Source: Paralichthys olivaceus (Eukaryota > Chordata > Actinopteri > Pleuronectiformes > Paralichthyidae). From it: a stretch of 64,000 nt of DNA. Position numbers and translations under genes: made by a program. The stretch is taken from the NCBI RefSeq assembly GCF_024713975.1, contig NC_091094.1:13377001-13441000 (forward strand). The letters are read 5' to 3'. Positions 1 through 12,900 of this stretch are shown in pieces; positions within the stretch are counted from its first letter, which is position 1, and each line of letters starts with the position of its first letter. The notes beneath the pieces were generated by a model. It did no database searches. It was not told where the DNA came from and saw only the letters and a list, made by a program, of their open reading frames with translations.

Positions 1-101
1 GGATACTGAATTTGGGTACTGAAAAGAGGAAAACTGTTTTGATGCCATGAGACAAATAAAAACACCAAAAAAGCGTTATGCAGGGGATTTGGTTTTCTCA
101 C

Positions 102-1879
102 CCTGACACTCTTTTACACACTTCTTCAGCTCCATGGAACACACTGAGGACAGATGGTGAGAATATGTCAGACACTGTGTCATGAGTTCAACAGATGTTT
201 TGATGTTAAACCTCTGAAGGACCAAAGTTTACCTTTTTCTAGAGAAGGAGCATCAACCGTTTGAGGCGGTAATCCAGAATCCAGATAAACAAACACTTTG
301 CTGCTGAAGGAAACCCCAGCCGGTTTAGTAATCACCATGGAAACCTACAGATGACACAAACATACACATATAGAGTTTATAAGACATGACAGTGGCTGAC
401 AGTAGACTTTATAATCCAGTACACTGTACCTTTGCCCGGTTTTGCTGAGTAACCGCTGTTCGATTGACAGAAAACTCCACCTTCTTGCATATGGGCATGG
501 TAGAAGCTATATGGTAGCACACTGTCAGAGAACCTGTCGCAACAGAGAGGCAGAAGTGGGGCTTAGTTAAAACTCACTGGTAGTGGTTGATTTTCACACT
601 TAAAAGGACACACCAGTGTACAACAATCATTTACACACATATGCAGGCTACAGTTAAATTCACATTATCCTTTTCACACCAACTTCTATGTTCCCTCATC
701 CATTCACGATTTCCCAACAGCCCACAACACGCTCTCCAACAGCTCCGATTTTGGATGGTGTTCAAATCTGTTTCCACTTGTGTGTGAAAGTGTCTCAGAG
801 CGTAGCTTCTTATGCATTACTGAAATAAAACAGATCCAACTGTTGCCAGGATGACAGCAAATCACTTAAGAACTTGTGATTTACTTTGGAAGACAGGTCA
901 TACAGGAATGTAAGGCATAAAAACACTAGCACGGCTGTTTAATAGCAAACTAGAAAAGCGAAGACTGACTCAGTAGAGTTAATACTTCGGCCAAGGTCCA
1001 ACAGATCCCTTAAGAAATCACTTTTAAATTCACTAGACTGATAGCTGGCACCAAGAAGAGAGACAGCACAGTATATATTTAAGTTTAAGGTTCTTTTATT
1101 ATTTTATGTCTGAGCTTCTCTTCTTCTTCGATGACACATACCACATCTTTCCACAAGTTTAATGCTAAACCTTTCAACAACAAACAACCACGGATGAGAA
1201 TGTAACCACCTTGATGTATGAAATAATCATCGACAGTGGGCTCCAGTCGCTTCCTAGCCTCCTCACTCTGCCCAGAGTGGCCTTTGTCCTCCGTGCCGTT
1301 ATCCAGGCGGATGTGCAGCTCTGTGTCTATCACCAAACATAATGAACACAACTCATTTGTGTCTGAGCAGAGCTTGAAGTTTGCTGTAAGGTTTTGAACG
1401 TCCACACCATAATTCTTGTCCAGATTTATTATCTCATCCTTCATGGTGCAATCAGAGAGACCCTAAAAGGAGGAAAAGATCATTTTACTTTTCACTGAAT
1501 CAGTATGGAGAGCATCTATTTGCTGGTCAGGAGAATATATTGAGATTAAGATTGTGTAACATCCCTATAGTGTGATAAGATGGCAGATGGTCATAACTAA
1601 AAAAACCTGTATTTAATTAAATGTTTCAGAATAAATCAATAAATCACTACGAAAGGACATTTAAAAGTGAGGGCCTTCTGTCCTGAAAGGAAATTAAAGG
1701 AGTGATCTGTCAACAGAAAACTGCGGCACAGGAAATGTCTTGTTTAGCGAGTCCAAGCATTGTGAGTATACCTGAGAGCAAATGATTTCATCACTTTCAT
1801 ATCCAGAAATCTCAAAACTGCAGGCTGAAGGGCTCAGGGTCAGGAGAACCCACCAAATCAACCATCCAGGGAGAAACAT
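102..1879 (-). CDS. Interleukin-17 receptor-like gene (IL17RC/RE/REL type), 5' part, truncated by window start
   Basis: Type I cytokine receptor of the IL-17 receptor family, partial. Five exons can be placed on the minus strand: 1772-1879, 1210-1462, 430-533, 233-344 and 102-143. Phases agree at each junction (0,1,0,1,1) and each edge has AG/GT. Exon 1 starts with MFLPGWLIWWVLLTLS, a hydrophobic signal peptide, followed by the ectodomain. The junction of exons 1 and 2 gives a CSQGL motif, and further on come CSLCL and MPICKKVEFSVN; together these are typical of the cysteine-rich IL-17RC/RE ectodomains. Exon 5 carries VCSMELKKC. The transmembrane and SEFIR signalling regions would lie beyond position 1. 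An extra exon between 533 and 1210 cannot be excluded. The family call is fairly firm; which of RC, RE or REL cannot be decided from this part. Confidence 0.7.
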
Positions 1880-3905
1880 TCTGCCTCAGGACACTCAGAC
1901 AGATTTGAGTTTTACAGCATTTCTTTCCCCAGAAGCAACGTTAACGCCTCGATGAACAAGTCCAGTGTCTTCCTCCGCTTCATGACTTTACACGTCGGAG
2001 ATTAACTTGGAGATATCCAGGAATAAGCTGCACACTGGCCAGGTGAGCAGAGAGACGAGACAAGCTGTTCAGGACGGTTCCTGGGTTTCACTTTGTTTGT
2101 TGCCTGAGGATGAGGAAACACACAGCAATGCAGGTGTAGGTTTCCTGTGACAGTGTTATCTCTGCTGGGAAACTTGATGTGAATGAAATCAAACAAGACA
2201 AAAACAATAAGTCAAACTCACAAATCCCTTAATCAACAAAATAAGTAAGTTTGTCAGCAAACATGTAAATAAGTATAAACAATATAATATTAGAAATCAT
2301 ATTATAGGAATCATGGTTACTTACTGCCTAAAGACACACTTTGTGTAGCTCCTCTGAGGACTGTATTCCAGCTCTCACATGTTACTGACGTTGCTGAGAA
2401 GTGTGAGTCGTGTAAAAATTGCACCATAAAGCATGTCAGTGTCCTGACTCATGTAAAGCCCCACCCTCTCTTTGTCCCACGGTCTCTCCCTCTTTCTTGT
2501 TTTCACACTCAGCTCAGTCCCTCATCACGTTCAAATGCAGATAAACATTAACCTTCCAGCCTTGAATTCTAATTACAATGAAACCATGGCACGGTCTCCG
2601 TGGGTTAAAGTCCCAAACTTTTATTAACTTTTTTATTAATCTAAACCAGACTCCACCTTGAACACCAGATTAAAGAATGTTGTACCTGTGTTTTAAATAA
2701 ATACAAAACTTCAGGGCTGGTATGTTCTTATCTTGTGTGTCGTTGGCAAAACATTCCTACGTCTGCATGCAACCTGGACAAACAAGTTCAAGTTCTGCTC
2801 ACAGAAAAAAGAACAAAATCACATACCTTTGTTCCACGCTGAGAATACAATTCACTGAGGTAGAGCGATAGCAGAAGAAAGACACACAGCTCCCATGCAG
2901 CAGCTCAACCTGTTTGACCACACAATGTTGAACTTAATACAAACCATTGTCCTCCTGTCACTGCCTCAGAAACAACCCAGACTAAAACAACACAACACAC
3001 CTACTGGGTAAAGTAATATGGCAGAGTTGCAGGTGAATGACATTAAGACACTGGCACTCAACATCTTGGTTTTTGTTCACAAGTTTTAATCAGGGGCCAT
3101 AAAGACATCAGTGTTCAAGTCCTGATTCAGTAAGGTGCACATTCCTTGTTTACTGTTACCTCTATAGCTTAGAACAAAGTATTTTGAAAGTGTTCCTTGT
3201 TCAAGCACCTCAAAAAGCTTAGACAATAAAATGTCTTAAGAAAATGTCATTATTTGTTAGTATTGTCAGTAAATGACTTATATATCACAAATCATATTTA
3301 CTGTTGGTAAAGGTAAAAAGATTTACTGACAGGACAGGAGCACTCAAGACGCCAATCAGATTTTACCTGGGGCAAGTGTATTCCCCCCACCCCTGGATCC
3401 TCCCCTGCTGTTACTGGTTACATTATCTGTAGTCTCTAAGTACTAATAAAAGTGTGCAGCCAATAACGCAACACTGTAGTGCTGTAGTACTTGACCATGA
3501 CTTCTGGTTCTTGGTTGATTGTGAAACTTTATACAGTGTGCCTCATTATTAATAGATAAATCACTGATGCATGCTTTGACATAGCCTCATATGACAATGT
3601 CATTTTAAAATTAAGTTATAAATAATATTATCTTCTGGAGCACAGAGAACTAAAGGGAACTAAACTTGTTTTGTTGTTAAAGTAAAAAAGTGGCACTATT
3701 TTTTTTCAGATTCATTGGTCAGACCCCACCCCTCCACAAACTTTCATGGAAATTTGTTCGGCAGTTTCCGCATAATCCTGCCACTGAACCCATTGGAAAA
3801 CATGACCTCATTGGTGGAGATAATCAAGGTGTGGATTTGATGACAATAAACAACGCTCAAAATATTTTACCAGTGAAGTCGAAGACAAACAAATCTGGGA
3901 CACTG
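1880..3905. other. Intergenic region between the IL17R-like gene and the ITIH 3' end
   Basis: AT-rich DNA without convincing coding exons. The stretch just right of 1879 is the 5' flank of the minus-strand IL17R-like gene; no clear TATA box was seen. Positions about 3705-3790 resemble the dispersed repeat also present near 21.9, 51.9 and 53.8 kb. The rest shows nothing I can support. Confidence 0.5.
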
Positions 3906-3911
3906 TTTATT
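3906..3911 (-). terminator. Polyadenylation signal AATAAA for the ITIH gene
   Basis: The plus strand reads TTTATT here, giving AATAAA on the minus strand about 58 bases after the ITIH stop codon. Distance and orientation fit a cleavage/polyadenylation signal. Confidence 0.55.
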
Positions 3912-3968
3912 CATATATGTCGTATAACAGGTTGAACATCTTCTCAAGAAATACAGCGTTGCTCTCAA

Positions 3969-6900
3969 TTAAAGCTGTGCGACGTGGAAGTCCTGCAGGG
4001 GTCTCTGCAGGGCAGCATCGGCAGAGACGAGCCAGCAACCCATTTGTGGGGGGGGGGCATTACTGTAGTCAACAGCACCGGTTCTACAAAAGAGAGATTC
4101 ATGATTAATTTTTGTGTATTGATAATAATAACTAGCTCCCTCAAACAGCTGCACACACGTACATGACCGCGTCCATCGTCTGCTCATTGATCTTAAGCTT
4201 GGTGAGGGAATGATGCCGCAACTCCTTATAAACAGGAAGTTTCAGAGCTGCACACAGAGGACACATAAAGAAATTACACTCAATTGATCAGTCTGGTTCT
4301 TAAAAAGACAATAATCAAACATTGATTGAATATATCAATGACCTGTTATTAAATCATAAGAGGAAATGAAGCTATTTTCTTGGCCATGAGCAGATACACA
4401 ACCTTTTCACCTACCTAAAATTCCTCCAGTGCTGTTATCAGATGGCTGCAGCCTTAAAGCCGGCCACAGGAATTTTTCACCTTGCTTCTCATGAAGTAAG
4501 ATGGCAATTCGTATGTCCCCAATGGCAACATCAACTTCCATGCTCCGTTTAATCAGCGTCAAACTAGAAAAACATGCACAATTTTTACTTCATTTTACGG
4601 CTCCTTGTTAAAGGCCCTGTACATCCCAAGTCCTCACACTAAAAGCTGTGTCTCAATTCAGAGGCTGCATCATTCAGAGGACACAGTGACCGATTGCCAC
4701 TCTCACTCTCTCAGACGGTATCTTAGGAGGCACAACATGTCGAACATGGAGGCGAATGCATGGGCTACAACAGCAGAGGACCAAAAGTGGACATTTGAAG
4801 ACAGGAAAACATGGCCTGGTTTAATGAATCTCAACTTCTGCTGAGGCGCACAGATGGTGGTGTCAGACTTTGGCATCGACAGCCTGAATCCATGGACTTG
4901 TGTCAGTGATCCAGGCTGTTGGTGGTGGTGTAATTGCGTGGCACGTTTTATTGGCACATTTTGGGCCTCTTAATACCAACTGAATGTCACAGGATATCTG
5001 AGTATTGTTGCGCACCATATGCATCCCTTCATGTTCACAATTGACATGTAATGACAGTAATTCAGTAAACTTCCGTCACCACGTCTGAATCCACGAGAGG
5101 TAGAACAGGAGAGTGACAATGTGCAGCTGACGAATCTGAAGCAAAGATGTGATTCAATCTTTCCATTTCATTTAACTGACGCTTTTATCCAGAGCGACTT
5201 ACAGTAAGTGCCTTCAGCTATGAGGGTACAAATCCACAACAGCAAGAATCATGTAAGAAAATTAGCTTAATGTAACTGACTGTAACTGTGTCCAAATTCA
5301 ATGGCTGCATTCTTCTGAGACTGCATTTGAAGACAGATTGCGTCACAGGGGCGTGAGTACACTGTCCCATTTCGAAGGCTCCTTCGAATGTATCCTTTCA
5401 CCCCCAAGCAAGGAAGGCTTGGGGATGATCCTACTAATCCTTCTTATTGTATCCTTTCCCAGGATTCATTGCACCTTAGTTTTTCAAGGAGATACACTTT
5501 TAATTTAAGTATCAGCCTTCACTTTAACTGGGCAGCTCACAGCAAACTTCTCATTGTGTCCAACTGCCCTTTGGGACTTTCTGCCACTGGACTCAGACCC
5601 AAACCATTCTCTTTTTGAAAGCCTTTGAGAATGTTTGATTTGCAAGTATTTATGCTGTTTTTAATTTTGCTTCAGTCATTTTTACTGCTTTATGTCTTTT
5701 GTGGCCAATGTCATATTAGTCAACTGCATTCTCTGCCTTTTCTAAGAAAAGTGCCAGATAAATAAAGTTTATTAGGATTTTTATAATTATTGCAAAGGAG
5801 GGACAAGCTGGTGACGCAGATCATGGAAATCCTCTATAGACCAGACCACCTCACTGTGGCTGGCCTATTTCGTGTGCCCCAACACAGCTTGTATTATATG
5901 AGGAGCCATGTGTGGGGTATTACTGAATGTGACGTCACCAAATGCACCAATAAGAATGATAAGGAGGATGTTTTCAATCGAACTGCACAAATGGAGCAAC
6001 TTTTGCGAGCTAGCTCAAGTTAAGCTGTGCTGCTCTAATCATGTGACCTGCCTCACTTTGTGGTTTATTTGAGTCGATCCAGCACCTCCATCAACCGAGC
6101 ATCCACCTGCAGGCTCCGACTGGGGAGTTAAGGATATTTGCTCACAACTCATCATTATATTAAGTTAATCGTATCTGGGCAAGTGATGAAGTCAGAGCCT
6201 AAACGCTAAACTATGTTCTGCTGCTACAATAAACATTTCAAATGTGAGTTGTCTGGTGCGTCATGGATGTGCAGGGCCTTGGATATAAGTGTCACCTGTA
6301 AAGAGCAATTTACAGATGTTAACAAAAGTGATTCAATGAAAGTTAAGCATCATAAATAATGTTAGACGTTATGTTGATGTTATGTTCCAAAAAAGACGGA
6401 GTAGAGTTGCTCTGATCCTGGTGTAATTCCTGATCATTACAATACAAGGTTACCTTCCAGCTGTGATGGTCTCCTCTCCAGTATGGTGTGTCACTGTCTG
6501 TCCCTCTCGTACAGTGACTCCATTGACGTCAATCTCAATGAAATGGTCAGTTTTGACGTGGATGACGATCTTTGTGAAACCCCCATCTTGTACTGAGTCA
6601 AGCTCACCGTTCACAGTCAACTCTGGTACAAAAATAGAGCAAACGCAACTTAAAAGTGGGGACTACACATGAGATGATACACACTTCAACACAGACAAAT
6701 AGATCCTGAGAAGAAAAGAGTTACAACAACTCTCTACAAACACGGAAAGCAAAAGGCATTCATTTAATATTAGTGTATGGGAAAATGAGACACATTACTG
6801 ACCCCTGCTGGGACTGTGAAGTAGTTGAAGGCGTTTATTTCCAATGATGTCAAAGCACAGTGGAATAGAGTGACCGCCATCTTTGAGCAAAAACCTGTGA

Positions 6901-9900
6901 GATAAAGGACCTGGAGACACACAGACAGAGTCACACAGCTGATGGAAACATATGTCCCCCGCCCCAACCCCCAATTTAACCTCAGATGTATCATGGCATC
7001 TCGACTCTCAGGTGGTGGTGAGCACCTTTCTGTATGAAGACCATTTGAAATGTACATTTATGAGAAAAACATTGTGCTTCTATGGCAATGGTAGAAAGAT
7101 TTCAAGAAATTTGCAGAGTGACTTTAGTTTACTACTCGCACAGACAAGAGAGTCGTAGCTGGGGTGCACACCTGTTTTGTTTTTGTGTTGAAATGTGTTA
7201 AATTGAACATGTTTGGACCTAATCTGCTTATTTCCAAGTACACAACAATGGTCACACTCCTGCTCAATATCATTAAAATATTAATTGTTAAATGTTATGT
7301 TAATGTAATAATTATTATTGATAATTTTATCATCTACTAATTCAACAAACATCTGCCTGAGTAAGTGCATTCTCTGATTGGTTTTATTTCACCATGTCAG
7401 ACAGACACAGACAATCGCTGGTGTCAGGTGCTGATCTCCATCATGAAGCAACATTCATGGAATATCCTCCTGTTTGGTCATTTGTCTTCCAAGTGAACGC
7501 ATAATGTTCTTTTTGTTGCTGCCATTCTCTGTATTGAGTTTGAAGCTTTAATTTTGAAAAATTGAGAACTTGTGAGCTTGGTTTCTAGCAAACAGCCCAT
7601 TCCAAACAGGCTGGTTCAGTTCATTCAATAATTTTAAGGTGAAGTGTGGCAATTTTGATTTTGTGTATAATAACAATGGTTAGATAGAAAGTACAAATTG
7701 ATTTTATTTGTGCTCACTGTAACAAAAGTAACAATAACAAAATGTGAAAGAACCTGTGAACACCACCACTTTTTTAATGTTGGGCTGAACTGTGTTATAT
7801 TCAATTCATGTTGTCTTTTATATTCCTGTAAGTGCACCATTTGCCCCACACCATGCACAGTGAAATACTTTATAATGTACACACTAAGTCTCTTCTTATT
7901 CAGAAATGGATAGATTTTATATATAGTACACTATAAATTACTTCGATGTGATACTCTACCTGTAGCAGTAGTAGCAGTAGCAACAGTAGCAGCAATAAAT
8001 GAAGGAGAATCGTATTCTTCTATAGCCTCTGTGAATAAATCAACACAAAAGCAGTTAAATATATTTATATTACCAAACTTTCAAAGACTTATTAATTTAC
8101 ATTACCAGTATTGATTCATGCAATCTACATTTGTTTTGAAAATTTAGTTCAGTTTAAAAGATTCTACAGCCTTGGTGGAATTATGCTTTGTTAGTTGTTA
8201 GTTGCCATAATATGAAATGAAAATGTACCTATGTCCAGGAATGGCATGGGGAGAAATGTTGACTTTGAGAGGCCTGGAAAATGAAGAGTTAATTTTAAGA
8301 TTTTAAACCTTGAACATCACATCAACTTACTTTAGTCATCACTTATGTTATAGATGAGTAATGGTGTCTAGGAATGATGAAAACAATTCATTTAGCAAAT
8401 TAAACAAAAAAATATTTCCTTTTCTATTTAAAAGAGAAGAACATCTGTTTTTTTTCCAAGTACTCCAGACCATCAGGTGTGAGCCAAACCTTTTCACCTG
8501 CTTGCATCTATAATATTCACATCCATTGAAAAAAATATAAAAAACGTGGAGCCACTATGTGTACATACCTGGCATAGAGCTCACACGATGGCCAGGGAGA
8601 CATGTAAAAGAGAAAGAAAAGAAAACATAACTTTAAATTGCATGAAAGAGGCAATTTCAACAGTTGAACCAAGTTGTTCATTATTTCTTTACATTTTTTC
8701 TTACTGCTAACTTTTTTGTGCGTTTTTTTCCTTCAGCCACACAATTGTGTAACTTTGTGTCTTTAAAAGCTCCAAATTATTTTATTGCATTGTTTGAAAA
8801 AACCCTGATAATAATTACTGCTCATAAAACAATTAAGTTGTTAATTAATTCATTAACTGTATTTTCAGGCAATATTATTATATTGATTTCAACATCCCAC
8901 TTTGACTAATTTGATTCTTCAATATATCAACAAAGATTTGGGTCATACAGGGAGAGACTAATGATATTGGCCTGAGCACCAGTTAGGTAAGCAATACGTC
9001 CATCTCAGCCCATGCTGATTAAAGCATAAAGAAACACATACATGTCACTGATATGAAGTTGCTCCACAACGTTCATGTAACTGAACAACTCTGATGGTGA
9101 TCTCCCATCATCAAATATCCTTCTAAAAATACCTTTAGTCCAAGTGCAGAAACTCCTCATCATTGTACTTTTTAATTTCACAAGGCAATGACACAAAAAT
9201 TGTAGTTACATGTGAACAGTGCAATTGTACAAATGCAATCATGTTTTCACGTACCACCAGCACCATAGCCTCCAAACATTGTTCTGCCTGTAGAAAAGGG
9301 ACAAGATGAAATATAACATTAAGATGTGGTCACTTTGAAATACTCCTCCCAAGGCCTCATCATTCTGCTGATTAATCAAAGGCTTTTAGTAAAACACAAA
9401 ACATTGAATTTTCTTTGCATGGTTAAAACAAAAAGTTTTCAAAGTGACTTGGAATCTGGGCAAGAGGGGGAATGATCTGGACAGAGGTTTGTAAATCTTC
9501 TAATTAAACGAAATTAATTAAAAATCCTGTGATCACTGCTAGATTCGAATTCATGAGACGTCATAAAGGTGGGAGCATATACAAAGAGCTAACTAGCTAG
9601 TCTACTGAACGTGAGCTGAAACAGTTGCAGCAGTGGTTAGTCACACTATAATAACAAATAGCAGGGCTGCCCCTGACAGATGACACCACGTACAGTTTAT
9701 TGTTTAGACAAACTTACACTGAAAAACAGAAGTTCAGGTTTTGTGTGTATGAGGCGATGACTATTACACTGTTATGTTTTTGTGGCTGTGGAATAAGTCG
9801 TGCCTGTAATGTTTCTATAGGTGAGTCAGGTTGAAAATGAAAAAAACGTGGAGCCGCTGTGTGTACATACCTGGCATAGAGTTCGCACGACGACCAGGGA

Positions 9901-12900
9901 CACATGTAAAAGAGAAAGAGAAAGAAAACATAACTTTAAATTGCATGAAAGAGGCAATTTCAACAGTTGAACCAAGTTGTTCATTATTTCTTTACATTTT
10001 TTCTTACTGCTAACTTTTTTGTGTAATTTTTTCCTTCAGCCACACAATTGTGTAACTTTGTGTCTTTAAAAGCTCCAAATTATTTTATTGCATTGTTTGA
10101 AAAAACCCTGATAATAATTACTGCTCATAAAACAATTAAGTTGTTAATTAATTCATTAACTGTATTTTCAGGCAATATTATTATATTGATTTCAACATCC
10201 CACTTTGACTAATTTGATTCTTCAATATATCAACAAAGATTTGGGTCATACAGGGAGAGACTAATGATATTGGCCTGAGCACCAGTTAGGTAAGCAATAC
10301 GTCCATCTCAGCCCATGCTGATTAAAGCATAAAGAAACACATACATGTCACTGATATGAAGTTGCTCCACAACGTTCATGTAACTGAACAACTCTGATGG
10401 TGATCTCCCATCATCAAATATCCTTCTAAAAATACCTTTAGTCCAAGTGCAGAAACTCCTCATCATTGTACTTTTTAATTTCACAAGGCAATGACACAAA
10501 AATTGTAGTTACATGTGAACAGTGCAATTGTACAAATGCAATCATGTTTTCACGTACCACCAACACCATAGCCTCCAAACATCGTTCTGCCTGTAGAAAA
10601 GGGACAAGATGAAATATAACATTAAGATGTGGTCACTTTGAAATACTCCTCCCAAGGCCTCATCAATTTGCTGATTAATCAAAGGCTTTTAGTAAAACAC
10701 AAAACATTGAATTTTCTTTGCATGGTTAAAACAAAAAGTTTTCAAAGTGACTTGGAATCTGGGCAAGAGGGGGAATGATCTGGACAGAGGTTTGTAAATC
10801 TTCTAATTAAACGAAATTAATTAAAAATCCTGTGATCACTGCTAGATTCGAATTCATGAGACGTCATAAAGGTGGGAGCATATACAAAGAGCTAACTAGC
10901 TAGTCTACTGAACGTGAGCTGAAACAGTTGCAGCAGTGGTTAGTCACACTATAATAACAAATAGCAGGGCTGCCCCTGACAGATGACACCACGTACAGTT
11001 TATTGTTTAGACAAACTTACACTGAAAAACAGAAGTTCAGGTTTTGTGTGTATGAGGCGATGACTATTACACTGTTATGTTTTTGTGGCTGTGGAATAAG
11101 TCGTGCCTGTAATGTTTCTATAGGTGAGTCAGGTTGAAAATGAAAAAAACGTGGAGCCGCTGTGTGTACATACCTGGCATAGAGTTCGCACGACGACCAG
11201 GGGCACATGTAAAAGAGAAAGAGAAAGAAAACATAACTTTAAATTGCATGAAAGAGGCAATTTCAACAGTTGAACCAAGTTGTTCATTATTTCTTTACAT
11301 TTTTTCTTACTGCTAACTTTTTTGTGTAATTTTTTTCCTTCATCCACACAATTGTGTAACTTTGCGTCTCTAAAAGCTCCAAATTAATTCACTTTACAAC
11401 AATTACTGCTCATAAAACAATCACGTTGTTAATTATTGGTCATTAATAACTGTATTTTCAGGCATAATTATTTATATTGATTTCAAAATCCCACACAGAT
11501 TGATTTATCAATATATCCACAAACTCAATACCAGGAATCTGTTGCTCTTGTTAAATGCAATAATTGCATTGATGTATTGTATTGTAATCTGATGCCAAAT
11601 AAAGCAGATGTGTCTAACCTGGTATAGCAAAGTGCCCTGACAATTTTGCAATGTGCTTATTTTGCTCAGGTTAGTTGCTTACCTGCCTGACCTCTTGTGA
11701 GACCACCTGTCCCCCTATGTAGGGTATGACAACCTCCTCCTGCACAACCTCCTGCTAAACCTCCTGCAGAACCACCCCTCCGTTGCTCTGTGTGTGTAGC
11801 ACCTTCCTTGGGCTTATGGAGCACATCTGTGCTCTCTCCTGAAGGCTTGGTGACCACCATGGATGTAAGTGGGGTCACAAAGCTGTACTTCAATGACAGC
11901 TCCATGGCCTCCTCCTTTACTTTGTCCTTCTCTGGTCCAGATAACTGCAGTCTGTGTCACAGTTGTTTCAAACAAGAAAGCTGACATTTGATCATCTGAT
12001 AATGAATCAACAACAATTCTCAATCAAATTGTTTCTCAGGTCGTGGAAAAAAGTAATGAGCTTTTTCCAGTATTTATAACTATTAGGTGATTCAACATTT
12101 GAGTGGTTTTACAGAAATAGGTTTGCAGCCATTCAATAAATAACTAAGTACAAAAATAAGGACAAAAAGATGGCTGACATCACACTCACTCTTTCTCCAA
12201 AAGCTGTTTGACTGTGAGGTAGGCCCAAACCCTCTGGATGTGGTCATCAGACACTTTTTCAGTGATGTTTGTTTCCGAAAACATCACCTTGCTAGTCCCC
12301 TGTCAAAGTATAAACAGGAACTTTGCAAGAATAATAATAAATGATAATAATGAATTTAATTTCATGGTGCCTTTCTAGACATCCAAGGAACTCATGCATA
12401 ATTAAAATAAACCAAACGTTAAAATGAGATTCGGAGCAATAGACACAGTTCATTATGTAAATACTATGAAGATAACAAAGATTCCAGCAGATGTGCAGTG
12501 TGGATCAGTGCTTACAGAGATGGCCACAACTTGCGGAATAAAGGTTTCAAGGTTGTTGTCAGAGATCTGACCGGCCACCACGATCTCAGAGCCATCATAA
12601 TACTGGCTGAAGTTAGTCTGGGTTAGATTGGTCCCACCCAAATATATCATTGTCACATCTGTCAGCAGAGGAGTGGCCACCTCTTGATAGAAACCCTGTT
12701 GAAAATCAATGTGGTCAAAATATGTTTCAGATAAGATAAGACAGCAGCAGATAGTCAGAGTGAGGTAGACAAGAGAAAATAAACACGTATAGACCAGAAT
12801 GAAATAGGCTATTAAATAAAATTCAATAAACAACATTAAATTAAATATGCATAATATACACCTTTCACTACAAACTGAAATATGATTTGTAGAGAAACGT

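Noticed and set aside
1085-1209. Extension of the IL17R-like exon as GYILIRGCLLLKG...
   Set aside because: A donor at 1208-1209 (AAG|GTGGTT) leaves the right phase for the next exon; the extension looks like intron read-through.
3690-3935. 81-codon plus-strand ORF left of the ITIH 3' end
   Set aside because: Falls in a dispersed-repeat fragment and has no recognisable domain.
9005-10499. Repeated 63-codon [15 protein letters not shown]... at two places
   Set aside because: Identical only because of the 1.3 kb DNA duplication; it is intronic and has no splice or family support.
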